NCBI GenBank assembly: GCA_021234155.1
Contig: JAJEKV010000515.1
Span: forward strand, 62,001 to 126,000
DNA from: Isoetes taiwanensis
Taxonomy: Eukaryota; Streptophyta; Lycopodiopsida; Isoetales; Isoetaceae
Direction: 5' to 3'
DNA length: 64,000 nt
A program made the translations under genes and the position numbers. A model generated the notes under the pieces. That model searched no databases, was not told where the DNA came from, and saw only the letters and a list, made by a program, of their open reading frames with translations. Of the stretch, positions 23,716-35,910 are shown piece after piece; position 1 is the stretch's first letter; each line of letters begins with the position of its first letter.

Positions 23716-23719
23716 AATT

Positions 23720-25830
23720 GTGCTTATCTTAACGTGGTCAAAGCATCCGCATCCCGAGCTTACGCGGCGAAACTAGCATCTAGGTACAACTTTAGTGCAT
23801 TGTAATCCATCTTTGTCCGTACCTGCACGCATCTGTTTGACTGTAAATCCCAACGTAAGAACCATCGAAGCTTGCGTTTGTCCTTCCAAATAGATTTGAG
23901 GCATTGGGGACCCATTGCTACGGCCAAAGTAAGGTTGGCCAAACATGTATCACCCATAGCGACCACCTTCTGGAAGTAAATAATCCGGCATACAATGCAA
24001 CCCCCTTGCAGGGGGTAGAAAGCCCTGTCTTTTGGAGTAGGATCTGGTATGAAACTATGGATTTTACCCCAAGGACCAGTGCCAAAAAGGCTTTCTGCAC
24101 CTGCTCAAGGTCATTCCAGGTGGTGACGAATATCACCGGACCCCACACCTCTGCCCCATACAGGAGAACTGGCTCGACCAAGGTCCTAAAACAGGTGATC
24201 GATGGCCCTGTGCATATAGCTCGCTGTTGTTGTTGCTCTGCATGGCATATAGTGCTTTCCAGCCCACCGTAACACGCAACCTGATGGCAATATCCCAGTG
24301 GTTGGTAGTATACAACTCGATCCCCAAATACTCGTAGGTCGGAGCTACCTTTATGTCTTGTCACCGTAAGTGAATGAGGGAAGCCTTGGCTGATGGGATG
24401 ATGAAACTAGCAGCACCCTAGTTTTGGGCCAAGTTAACTCGCATGCCCGCTGAACCGACAAAAGTGTCAAGAGCATCCAGTATGCCATGTCCTTTGGAGT
24501 ATAGGCTAGAAGGTCTACATCAAAGATATATGAGTCGGCGGATTATGTGGTGCATGAGATGGGTGCCCGATCTCCGTGCTCAAGATGCCGCCTTCCACCT
24601 GATCAATGTATAGGCCAAAGTGTAGGAAAGTAGGGGCAACCCTGATGTACTCCAATACTATCACTACCACCGCCGTGATGATGTGAGATGTCCCGAGCAT
24701 GCCTCGTATAGCTTGTATATTGCATTCTGCAAGTCAACGGGGTCCCTTTAGCTACCTCAACTGCTCCATAACTTGTCCCGGGGCATCAGGTCAAGCCTTT
24801 GCAAAATCCATGAAACAACAGTACAAATTTTGCTTTACGATTCCTACTATCCCTCAATCAAGAGATGAGTGAAAATATATAGACAATGGTGGCCGGGCCG
24901 TAAGCCCCGCTGTCGGTGGGTTAGCATGCACCTCCCTCTTCGCCCATATCATCAGCCACCGCCAAGGATGCCACCAACAATTTTCGCCTACCGGCGAATC
25001 CACCATAATAGTGCGATACTATTGGCTGGGCATTGAGGGTCATCTGCCTTGTATATGGGCACCACTCTAGTAATGGTCCATTGCGGAGGGAAGCCTTCTT
25101 GCAATGCTTTATGAATAGTGCTATGAAGACAGATGGCCCAGCTCATTTCAGAAGTTCTGCCTGCATGCCATCCAAATCTGTTGCGTTCCCATTAGCTAGG
25201 CATTGCAGGCCCATGATGACATTCCCTCGCGGATGACCAATGCCGGGCCCATCCAGAAGGCATCGCTGTTGCCCGGCCTCGAGCGGCATAAAAAGTTATT
25301 GCAAGTACTATACCCATTGCTCGAGGTGATGTTCACCGTGGGTCAGGTAGCCTTGCTCAATACCTTTCTCCGAGATCGTCCCGGGATGCCGATCCAGGAG
25401 ACCGAACATCCGTTGCTAGTGCCTCGCGAAGTTATTTGACTTTCTTGTTCTTGAGGAAGGAGCGGTATTGACCGATGGCCCGTGGGGCGGTGGGATGGGA
25501 TGACTTTCGAGTCCGCAGATTTGATCTCCCGACACTCATCATCGAACCATCTGCTACAAGAAAAGGTGGTCGCAGGAGGTCCTCCATGAGTGGCCTCTCC
25601 CAACGCATCTTTCAGCGGTTGTTAGAAGAAGGCGAGTCAGTTAGACAGATTGTTGCTAAAGTGTGGGAAGCTGCAGTAGTCCCAGGTCATGCTCAAGCAT
25701 CTGGGCATAGGTTTTTGCATGGTCGTAATCCAGCCTGCGGTCGGGCACAGGGGTGTTGAGGCAATGGATGCACGGGGAGCTTGCCAATTTACATGCAAGA
25801 AAAGAGGCTAGTGGTCTTTAAGTTAACTCC
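23720..25830 (-). mobile_element. LINE, copy 2 of the RTE-like family, truncated at both ends
   Basis: It aligns with the RT and C-terminal parts of the 0.8-5.9 kb element over its whole length, same strand. Minus-strand landmarks: LFGLYIDQVE-like box (as LHFGLYIDQVE, about 24,595-24,630), YIFDVDLLAYTPKDM (about 24,490-24,535), and RTLVEPVLLYGAEVWG with LGVKSIVSYQILLQKTG (about 24,020-24,195). The catalytic YxDD reads YIFD here, so the first Asp of the pair is lost. The copy lacks the endonuclease part. Unusually for a LINE it also lacks the last 700 bp and the (TATTC)n tail, so a later deletion or rearrangement must have removed its 3' end. Confidence 0.8.
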
Positions 25831-25834
25831 TACA

Positions 25835-26585
25835 ACAACAATGGGGTGCTCGTGCCCCATCACCCGATCCTCTCCATTTCGAGATGGATATGACCTTGAC
25901 CTTGCTCAAGTCACCTTTGACATTGTTTGATCATGTAAGTAACATTAACAAATATAAATGAGGTCATTAAGTTGAAAAGCTTAGGTCAACAATGGGGTGC
26001 TTAAGCCCGATCATCTAGTCCTCTTTATTTAAGATAGGGACAACTCACTCCTGAGGTTCTTTTTAGCATTCATGAAGAACAACTAAAACCACATTTTTTC
26101 TAAGGGTGGTACTTGCCCCGGTCACCTAGCCCTCCCCCATTCGAGAAGGAGGCGACTATGGCCTTGCCAAATGAGATTGATTGATCATAAGTAACATTAG
26201 AAATTATAAATGAGGTCATTGAGCTGAAAATCGAGGTCATTGAGGTGCTTGAGCCCGATCAACCAGTCCACCCCAGTCAAGTTATGACCATGACTTTGCA
26301 TAAATCATATCTAAGGTGTTTTATAGCATTGCATGCGAACAACTAAATCAAAATTTCATGATGCATGCGCCCAATTACCCAATCCTCCTGTTCGAGATGG
26401 AGATGACCATGACCTTGACAAGTCACCCCTAATTGATCATTGCATAAAAAAAGGCAAAAAAAAGGGGGACATTGAAAACCAAATTTCACTTTAAGGGGTG
26501 CTTGAGCATGATCACCAATCCTCCTCATTCAAGATAGGGACGATTACGACCTTGAACAAGTTACCCCTAACATTGCTTGCTCCCA
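25835..26585. repeat. Higher-order tandem repeat, six degenerate units
   Basis: Six units of about 110-150 bp begin with GGGGTGCTTGAGCCCGATCA-like sequence (about 25,842, 25,995, 26,105, 26,235, 26,365 and 26,497), followed by CCAGTCCTCC...TTCGAGATGGAGATGACC-like sequence. Alternate units are more alike: units 1 and 3 share AAATGAGGTCATT, and units 2 and 4 share TTTTAGCATT...GAACAACTAAA. This gives a dimer period of about 250 bp. The array abuts the 5' edge of LINE copy 2. Confidence 0.8.
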
Positions 26586-26599
26586 AAATCCAAAATACA

Positions 26600-27980
26600 A
26601 CTTCTATAGAACTAAATAAATACTATCTACCACTGCTAAAAACCTAAGGAAGCATAATGTCACATATAGAGCATTCATTTCTTTTAGCAACTTACTATTT
26701 GTTAGTAATGCTCCACACCTAAGGCGCCAAAATGTTGCCAAGAATAGCTGGAAAACCCAATGAAATGGCTAAAGAAGCTCTTGGATTTCCGCCAAAGCCA
26801 CAACAATCATTGAAACCACGTCAATTATTGATTTTCGACATGCCCTCATAAAGTCAGCCAACTAGACATCACCTGCATGTTAGGCGTCGTGGATTATCGA
26901 TAAAGACGACATCAATTTTGCGTCGTGCCAAAATTGTCAGCATGGCAGGACTTATCAAAGACCAATAAGAAGTCATCGCACAACAAGATTTGATTATCAA
27001 CATTTGACCATCACTAAATGACAAAATTTCATCGAGATCGATTGCTTGATTAATGATCCGCCCCTTTGAGTCTAATATACACATTTGTGTATGGTATGTA
27101 TATGGGTTGTACTATATGTACTTGTGGCATGCATGCGGCATGGGCTCATGTAAACAAAGGGTTTACAAAATAAGACAATTTTGGGAAAGAGGGCTTTTTG
27201 CAAACGTGAAGCTATGAAGCTATGGGAAGGCGGGAGCTTGGAAGGATTGCTAAGGGAGGATTGTTGAAGAAAGGACATTGGAGCTTGGAGACGCAGACGA
27301 TCTTCTCTTATCGGTGGGGTTTTCACAGTTCAAATGAGTTATAAGCTGCTATGAATCATTAGATGCATGCTTTTGGTATTGATTCCACGTGTAATAGTTA
27401 TGGTGAGAGCTGTTGATGCTTTGGTAGAGCAAGTTTTCTTCGCATGAATTGTAGAATTAATTGAGAAATTATGGGCTACATCAGCGGCTTAACTGGCAAC
27501 TTAGCCGAATTGCCTGGCCCGATGCTAAGCTTATGGAAGCTTCTCGGAAGGACCGGGAGAGATGGATTTGGCTTGCTAAGAAGTGAATTGAAGGAATCCA
27601 TGGCTGATTTGATAAAATCGAGGTCGGCATGGTCGTTCCAGAATCTGGTGAAAGTGACCCAAGCGCCTTTAGATCGACTCAAATCCATGGGAAACAGGTC
27701 GAAATTGATCCAAGAAGGATCTACTTGAATAATTATGGACCGAAGTAGAAATGATGTTTATCGTAGCAAGATCACCACAGTAGGTGTTAGAAATGTGGAA
27801 ACACCTTGAAATGAATTGGGTCAGGCCGATTTGGGCTGGAATGGATCGAATTGGTCGTGGGTCATAGGTAGATGGAGGATCGATGCGAATTCAGAGCCGG
27901 AAGAGGCCAAAATATGTTTCCTTTCTTCTGTACTTTTTGAGGTCCTTATTTGTTGATTTAGGTTGCTAGTTTGTTGCTTT
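26600..27980. other. No recognised gene
   Basis: An 85-codon plus-strand frame at 27,471-27,728 and a 71-codon minus frame at 26,869-27,084 have no recognised motif. The rest is AT-rich. Confidence 0.45.
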
Positions 27981-27989
27981 TTGGTCAAT

Positions 27990-29600
27990 TGTTAGGATAT
28001 TATATTAAGCTATTAAACTAAGAAACCATGGAGATAATAAGTTTGCACTTTGACTTAAAGAAGTGGAAGAACATAAGCGGTTCCGAGATGAGCGGTGGCG
28101 AGAGTTCCAAGTAAGAGCAATCTATGAATGTATAAGGTTAATAGTTACAATTGGAGAAAACATGTATTAACGAAGATAAATGTCTAGAACTATTGAAAAT
28201 TGGTATTTCTTGGCTCTTGGAGATGGGATTGATCTAGGGATCGGTTGACGAGATATTATATGCGATTTGATCCACGAGACCTTAGGGATTTTAAAGCCGA
28301 AAGAGGAGGAATTTTGAGTTTTACATTAGACGATTAATAAACCCCTTAGCTAAGGAAGGTGGGTTTTTAATTGAAATATTAAAAACCTTAGCTAACAATT
28401 GTTAAAGATAAATTAAAGAGTGGAACCTTGGAGATCAAGTGAAGTTGGGCCGAGAGAGAGCAATATGAGGTATATGGAGTGTCCAGATGAGGCTATGGCA
28501 TGGCGCACTGCAAGTCTAAGTGTATAACTGTAAGCTTTTAAGTTGTTGAGCTATATTTTATTAGAGGCATCATAGCTAATGGATTATCCTCATGGGAGAA
28601 GCGGTTCGAGGAAAGTTTGCATTGTTTGGAATATTGTTTTCCTTGTTAATTGAAGTACATAGGTATGGGAGCTACATCAATGATTGTTAGGCTTGTGACT
28701 TCCTCAACATGTTTGGATCGATAAGTTAGCTACTTCAACATGCAAGTTATGTACGCAACATCGGCAAGAGTATGATCTAGGAACATGTATAGAGAATATT
28801 CTAATGAACTTCACATGTCTTGGTCTTTGCATTGTTCCACCGTTGTCTTGGTATTTGATTATGTCTCTTGGAACCTCGGGGTCGGACTTCTAGGTTCGGT
28901 GGCCTAGGTTGCTCAGATGCATGCTCATGTTCATCTGTGATTCTCTATGGTATTCTTTGTGCTCTGTGACACCGGCGTTAGTTCTCCGGCGGGATTGCTA
29001 CGCCAATCAACTCTTGTCAACTCCATGGTAAGAGGTCCTCCAATGGGGCGTGGGAAGGAAGGGTATCTTATCTGAGGTTCACCCCACCAACTCCGCCAGG
29101 GGGCCTCGGAATGTGAGCTGGCGGGCATTTCTCTCGCTATCCGGGGGCTGCATGTAGGTCGGGCCGAGCTTCCCATTGTCGGAGCTATGTTGTCATGATG
29201 GTTTGGTATTTTTGACTATGTTGTTTGCTTCTAATGTTCCCTGTTTGGTATTTTTTCTTGGATTATGTTGTCATTGTGATAGCGTTGCACTCCACGTAGG
29301 ATTTTCCGATGCGTGTTTGTGCTTATCCAAGATTTCGAGTATTTCCATGCATGCGATGGCGGCCCGGGGATCCCCACTTAGTCACGAGGACTAACCCCCG
29401 GTGAGTGTATGTGCGATTGAATAAGCAAGGGATGGCGGCAAGGCGATTGAGGATCGTGGTTGAGCGAAGCTCTGGGTTGAATTGCTCACAATTAGATGTT
29501 ATATTTATTGAGGATATGGATTTCTTTGGATGTTGATATTGTATGATTATATTGAGACCATAAGTACTTGCTCATTGAGTTTTGAGTGTGCAATTTAAGC
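27990..29600 (+). mobile_element. Possible LTR-retroelement remnant (LTR-like sequence)
   Basis: The segment starts with TGTTAGGATATTAT and contains a GC-rich block (28,965-29,190) and a 3' portion ending GTACTTGCTCATTGAGTTTT, a phrasing I associate with long Gypsy-type LTRs of plants. No second copy, primer site or coding domain was found in the window, so it would be a lone, old LTR. The family assignment is weak and the limits are approximate. Confidence 0.25.
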
Positions 29601-29667
29601 TGTGCAAGAGGAAGATTCAATTCTTCACCATATTCAATTGTTTGTCACACCAACCTAGTAAGAGTTT

Positions 29668-30611
<944 letters not shown>

Positions 30612-30799
30612 AGAAATTTAATGTCCTAGGGTGCATGTTCGAAGTTTTAGCATGTTCCTATCTTTTGCAAGTTCTTTTGTCGTGCCCTACATTCTAAAAG
30701 AATGTCTTGAGAATACTCTAAATTCATAGATTCTCTAAGATTCTACCAAGGTTCTCTTGGAAGTTTCATGGAGATTCCTCTAAATTTTATAAGATTCCC

Positions 30800-31455
<656 letters not shown>

Positions 31456-31846
31456 CATTCTACATAATCTTGGATTTGTTTTTGAGGCCCACAAAGCGTT
31501 TAGACACATGTTATATTGCAAAATAACATTCTCACTGAGAAAATATCACAACAAAAAAAGCGTTTTCATTGCGTAACGGTTGGCATGAAACAATATAAAC
31601 ATTTTATATCTTCACAATGATCATAGATTGCATATTTTCCTTTTGTTTCTACTCACTTAGAAACACTTGCCAAGCATTGTCACTCATTCTTTGATAAGAT
31701 ATCTTAAAATCATCCAAAGCTAGCAAACCTTCACCATCCTCGGGGCACACACAACTATACAAAGGTCAAATAAAAATACAATTAAGTTAAATGAGGCTCT
31801 TATTCAAATTGTCGCTCATTCTTTGATGAGATGTCTCAAAATCATT

Positions 31847-31951
31847 GGGGGGCATGCATGGGGCATGCACCCCATCCTCGAACCGTCGATCGGACGCCTT
31901 GAGAAATCTTGGCCCTTGATTTTTTAAAAGGAAGGTGCAAGGAAGGTGCTT
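31847..31951 (+). repeat. Left terminal inverted repeat of the MULE-type element
   Basis: About 105 bp, matching the complement of 35,650-35,760 with a roughly 14-bp insertion in the right copy, where GCATGCATGG is duplicated. Confidence 0.75.
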
Positions 31952-32119
31952 AAAAGTGTTTTTAGTGCGATCAATCTCCCCGTTGTATCAAAGGGGATCA
32001 TGAGAAATCGACCATTAAATTTTTTTAAAATAGTTGAGATTGATATATTTAATGCATTTAATTAATGCATTTAAAGCGATCTAAATGAGTGGCATTGTGA
32101 ATTTAATTACCTTGTGGGT

Positions 32120-33000
32120 TTATCTTTGCGGCATAGAAATCTTAACTTTGTTCCAAAACTCTTTGTGGTTAGCTTGATATTTTCCGTAAAACCATGCTAA
32201 TAAGGTGTTTGCATATAGGCTACCCAAATATCTTCGGGGAAAGGGGCCATGGGTTGAGGTGAATATGAGTGAATTGGTAAATGATCTTTGTAATGTGGCA
32301 ATATAGCTAGAGCATTTGTTGTTTGTGATGCCCGTGATTGCATTGGCAAAGTTGTTGTCCATTAACAAAGGCTACATTTGCGGGAAACTTGTTCCCCTGG
32401 TTTTGTTGTGAAGAATGGCAAAATCTCGCATCACCATCCGTACCCGGCCTAATGGTTTGGCGCATAATAGCATCCCATTGGATCATACCATAATCTTTTG
32501 CAAACAAAGGACAAGACAATTGAGAATCTTTGGAGAAAATATCTTTGTTCTTAAACATGAATGCACATGTCATGTTTATTTACCATCAACTTTGGCAACC
32601 GTGAACCTCGAGACCAGAGATTCGGGCATTTCATATAATCTTGACCACTTGGAACTAGCCCAAATCACGGATAAGTTAAAAGTCGTAGGTGCAAAGGAAT
32701 AATGTGATTTCACCGCACACCCTAGTCGAGGTCTTGCAATTTATAAGCGGCCTTTGCTCCTTTCTTTTTCAAGTTGTCGCTTGGCGTTTTGTCCTAGATT
32801 ATTGACCAATGGGACGGTGAGAAGTGACGAGGGCCACATCATTGTGTTCACAAAGTAAATTACAATTAACGGATGTAAATTGAAATTGGTGTGCGCCAAT
32901 GTGCTTGTTCCAAGAGGAATTAACATAACAAAATGAAGACTTTACCTTCTCGATTTTGCTCGAATGGCTCTTCAATTCATTAGCCTCCAAGTGTTGCATG
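32120..33000 (-). other. Protein-like minus-strand frames inside the TIR element, family unknown
   Basis: Overlapping minus-strand frames at 32,120-32,368, 32,307-32,573, 32,741-32,926 and 32,799-32,999 each look mildly protein-like (for example YANTLLAWFYGKYQANHKEF at about 32,150-32,210) but switch frame and match nothing I can name. They may be a decayed transposase or further captured host sequence. Confidence 0.3.
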
Positions 33001-33326
33001 TAAGAAAATAAGAGAATAAATAGCGGTGTTCTTTGTATTCACCTTTGATCTTAAACATATAGGACGCCACAAAGACATATCGACCCAGCTTGATTTGTAA
33101 CTCAATAATCTTTTTGCCATGCCAAATATTATACGCTACACGACCCCTCGTTTTTAAGCAATAGGCACTAAAAGCTCAACACTTCAACTATTCATATTGG
33201 CAAGCATATACATGGGGCCTTAGAACCCAAAATAAACTTTGTTGTGTACATGTCTTTGCTACATAGTATATACACAAAAGAACTACCTTATACGAGATCT
33301 GCAATTCCATACTACGAAGATTGTCA

Positions 33327-33425
33327 CTAATAAAGCCTTCCACGGGGTTGGTCTTTGCAAGAATGGCACGGCAGCCCCTTCGGTGATAATTTGTATCTGT
33401 AATCATAGGCTAGCTCTTCTCCCAT
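33327..33425 (-). pseudogene. SET/post-SET exon fragment (histone-lysine methyltransferase)
   Basis: Thirty-three minus-strand codons read MGEELAYDYRYKLSPKG, then LPCHSCKDQPRGRLY and a stop. This matches the end of a SET domain (GEEL.YDY, which forms part of the AdoMet and substrate site) followed by a Cys-rich post-SET segment (normally C.C......C.GRLY/N). One expected Cys appears as Gln-Pro. The stop falls where many SET proteins end. Just upstream, TCCAG could be a splice acceptor, with IAMGEEL reading on. The rest of the SET domain was not found. It lies inside the TIR element and is best seen as captured from a host gene. The match is short. Confidence 0.5.
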
Positions 33426-33429
33426 TGCA

Positions 33430-35640
33430 ATCTGGAGTATGTATGTTGATGTTAGAACAATATTTCCAATCCCTCATTGCTCGGTTAAGCTCTGACCTTT
33501 GGCCAAATAGTTGGCAATAGCGGTATGGACTATCTACAATAAAAGCGCATAAATGTTCATACTTACATCCATGTACTAGCATATAGCCCAACATGGGCAA
33601 GTTGGCAATCCATGCTTTCCACTAAAACTTGGTAATTAATTAGATTTGGTGCACAAGCTGGAAAATCTCAAAAATATTATTGACATTTTATATACATCAA
33701 GAATGAGTGATAAAATTACGTGATTTATAAGTCTTGAAAGCGTTTCCAAAATGTGTTGCATCAAACTCAAAGGGATTCCAAAACTCAAGGGACTCAGGTA
33801 ATAGCTCAAAAGCGGTTTCAAGTGAAAGCCTTTGCTCTCGCAAAATTTTATGCATGAATCGGCACTTCATTGCAACAATTTGAATAAAGAGATAGACCAT
33901 TCAGATAGAAGCCGCATTCAAGACAGCGATAAGCCAACAAAACTAACCTTGCAACCAAATGCTCGCTCCGGACGGCCTAGCAATCTGAGAACAAAATTGG
34001 TCGAGAAAGAAATGCGATGACAATCAACCTAGGCGGAGATACTCGGACGAGTCGAAAACCCCTGCGGAAAATAAGGATTAAATTCAAAGAACCAAGTAAA
34101 GAAGCTGGGCGTGGTTCGTCTTTGCGAAAATCGCAATGCCATGGAATTCAAGGGAAGACCATCTTGACTAGAAGTAGGCGATGGATCAAATCCCGAACAT
34201 CCATATTGCGCTTGAGCTTGGATTCTGTTAAAGATAGATTCTTTATTTTGCAAAAACATAATATGGATAATGGCGCCCATCTTAAGAAAATAAAGACCTG
34301 GATCTAGAAGTTTGAAAAAGATGGCAAATAACAAGCCTAAAATTTTATTTCATCCAACCGAGATGATAAAATGGTGTTTCTATTTATATGACATAGCATC
34401 CACATCCAAAAAGCGGATGGTCCCATATGCGGCACCACAAATGTAATCTGCTTTCGAAAAGTTAGCCTTTGCTAATCACATCAAAATCAAGCACTTTTCC
34501 CAAAGAGTTAAAAGGCAAGCGGATTGACGGTACGTTCCGTTCTTTTCGGCTGAGATCAGTAGGATTACGACAAGAGCAACTTTGAATAGGCCTCAAGAAG
34601 CGTGAGAACTTATAAATCCGGGCCAGCCTCGACATCTAAGCAAAGGAATGACGACCCATTGCGAAATCAGTTGGATCGATAGAAGAACTGGGATTTTGAG
34701 GCGGTGACTTGAAGTTATCAAATGAAGGGTGCGGATTCGCGAGCTCAGTTCAAATATTTACAAATTTCTTACCTTCACGATTTGGGCGATTTGACCTCGA
34801 TCCGAGTCGAAAGCGGATTCTCTACCCATGTACACTTGTTGCAAAACCGAACTCGAGTCACCGCGGTGGCTGAAACATTTATAAAACCTTAAGCTCCATA
34901 AATGTGTATGATCGGGGATGGCGGATCACTTAAAATCGTAGCTCATTTACGCGGATATAACCTATTGTCTCAAGAAAAACCATAGAAATTAGTGGGAGTT
35001 CTGAGTTCAAAATTAAATAAATGATTGACAACCAAATTGAGAAGCTCAGCGGATCCATAGCGAATCAAGTAAAAATGGCTCTGCTAGGGCATTGCCCGGA
35101 GAATCCGGAAACTACTTGAAAATCTTGGAAAAAGATATAATAGATGCAATGCATACGCAAAAAAACAACACATATCGGATAGAGCGGATCATAGCTCCAT
35201 AGATTGGATTCGGCATCTAAGTACTATACCGGATTAGCAAGCCTTGGTTTGCCAAAACAAAATTGCGTAAAAAAAAAGAGTTGCGGATTAAATAAAAAGG
35301 AATCGAGCTTCAGTGACACTCTCGCCATGTCTAAGAAGCGCAAGAGGGAAAACTTATCGCAAGCGCTCCACATTTTGTTTCCAAAATATTATAGAATGGA
35401 TGCACGAATGGATGCCTTGGCGGATTGCCTTGCACACCAGCAAAGCTTTCATGCGCCATAACCGAACTAATAAGGATACGTCATGGAAAAAAATTACTTT
35501 TCCCTTGCCACAATTATGAGTCATTAAAACCTTTAATTAATATTTAGGGCTTATTGCCACCTCAATCAGATACTCTGCTACCTCATTAACGGGCAAGATT
35601 GAATCCCTAAATCCAATGGCTCAAATTGAAAGCCCCAAAT
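33430..35640. other. Interior of the TIR element, nothing recognised
   Basis: Minus-strand frames at 33,403-33,600, 33,636-33,900 and 34,029-34,334 have no recognised motif. The hexamer GCGGAT is unusually frequent at 34,400-35,470, which may reflect CAG read as CGG (see the finding on CAG/CTG sites). Confidence 0.4.
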
Positions 35641-35649
35641 AAAGCAAAG

Positions 35650-35760
35650 CACCTTCCTTGCACCTTCTCTAAAAGAAATCAAGGGCCACGATTTCTCACG
35701 TGCCCGATCGGCCAGCGAGGGATGGGGTGCATGCCCATGCATGCTCCATGCATGCCCCCA
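35650..35760 (-). repeat. Right terminal inverted repeat of the MULE-type element
   Basis: Complementary to 31,847-31,951; the outermost bases are GCATGCCCCCA, mirroring TGGGGGGCATGC on the left. Confidence 0.75.
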
Positions 35761-35857
35761 TCAAATCAAGGGCTATTGTCGCGACACCTCAGAAAATGGA
35801 CGGCCGAGATGAATCTCTACCCACACTCAACCCCCCATAGGACCCATAAAATAATTG

Positions 35858-35871
35858 TATATATATATATA

Positions 35872-35906
<35 letters not shown>
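35858..35906. repeat. (TA)n tract at the start of the 4.7-kb tandem array
   Basis: TA dinucleotides with one short interruption. The same TATATATAC phrase, only four repeats long, sits at the two internal unit junctions (about 40,607 and 45,285). Confidence 0.95.

Positions 35907-35910
<4 letters not shown>

Larger units (their letters stand above)
31847..35760. mobile_element. Mutator-like (MULE-type) TIR element, about 3.9 kb
   Basis: The ends are long inverted repeats: 31,847-31,951 and the complement of 35,650-35,760. Shared blocks, in order, are TGGGGGCATGCATGG, GGCATGCACCCCATCC, CGATCGG, GAGAAATC.TGGCCCTTGATTT and AAGGTGCAAGGAAGGTGCTT. TIRs of about 105 bp are typical of Mutator-like elements. 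The flanks are TCAAAATCA on the left and TCAAATCA on the right, which would be the expected 8-9 bp target duplication with one A difference. No MULE transposase domain was recognised inside, so the element is probably non-autonomous. It carries a SET-domain exon fragment on the minus strand, which makes it a Pack-MULE candidate. Confidence 0.7.

Noticed and set aside
31847-35760. LTR retrotransposon with 31.85 and 35.65 kb as the LTRs
   Set aside because: The end repeats are inverted, not direct, and no retroelement domain lies between them.
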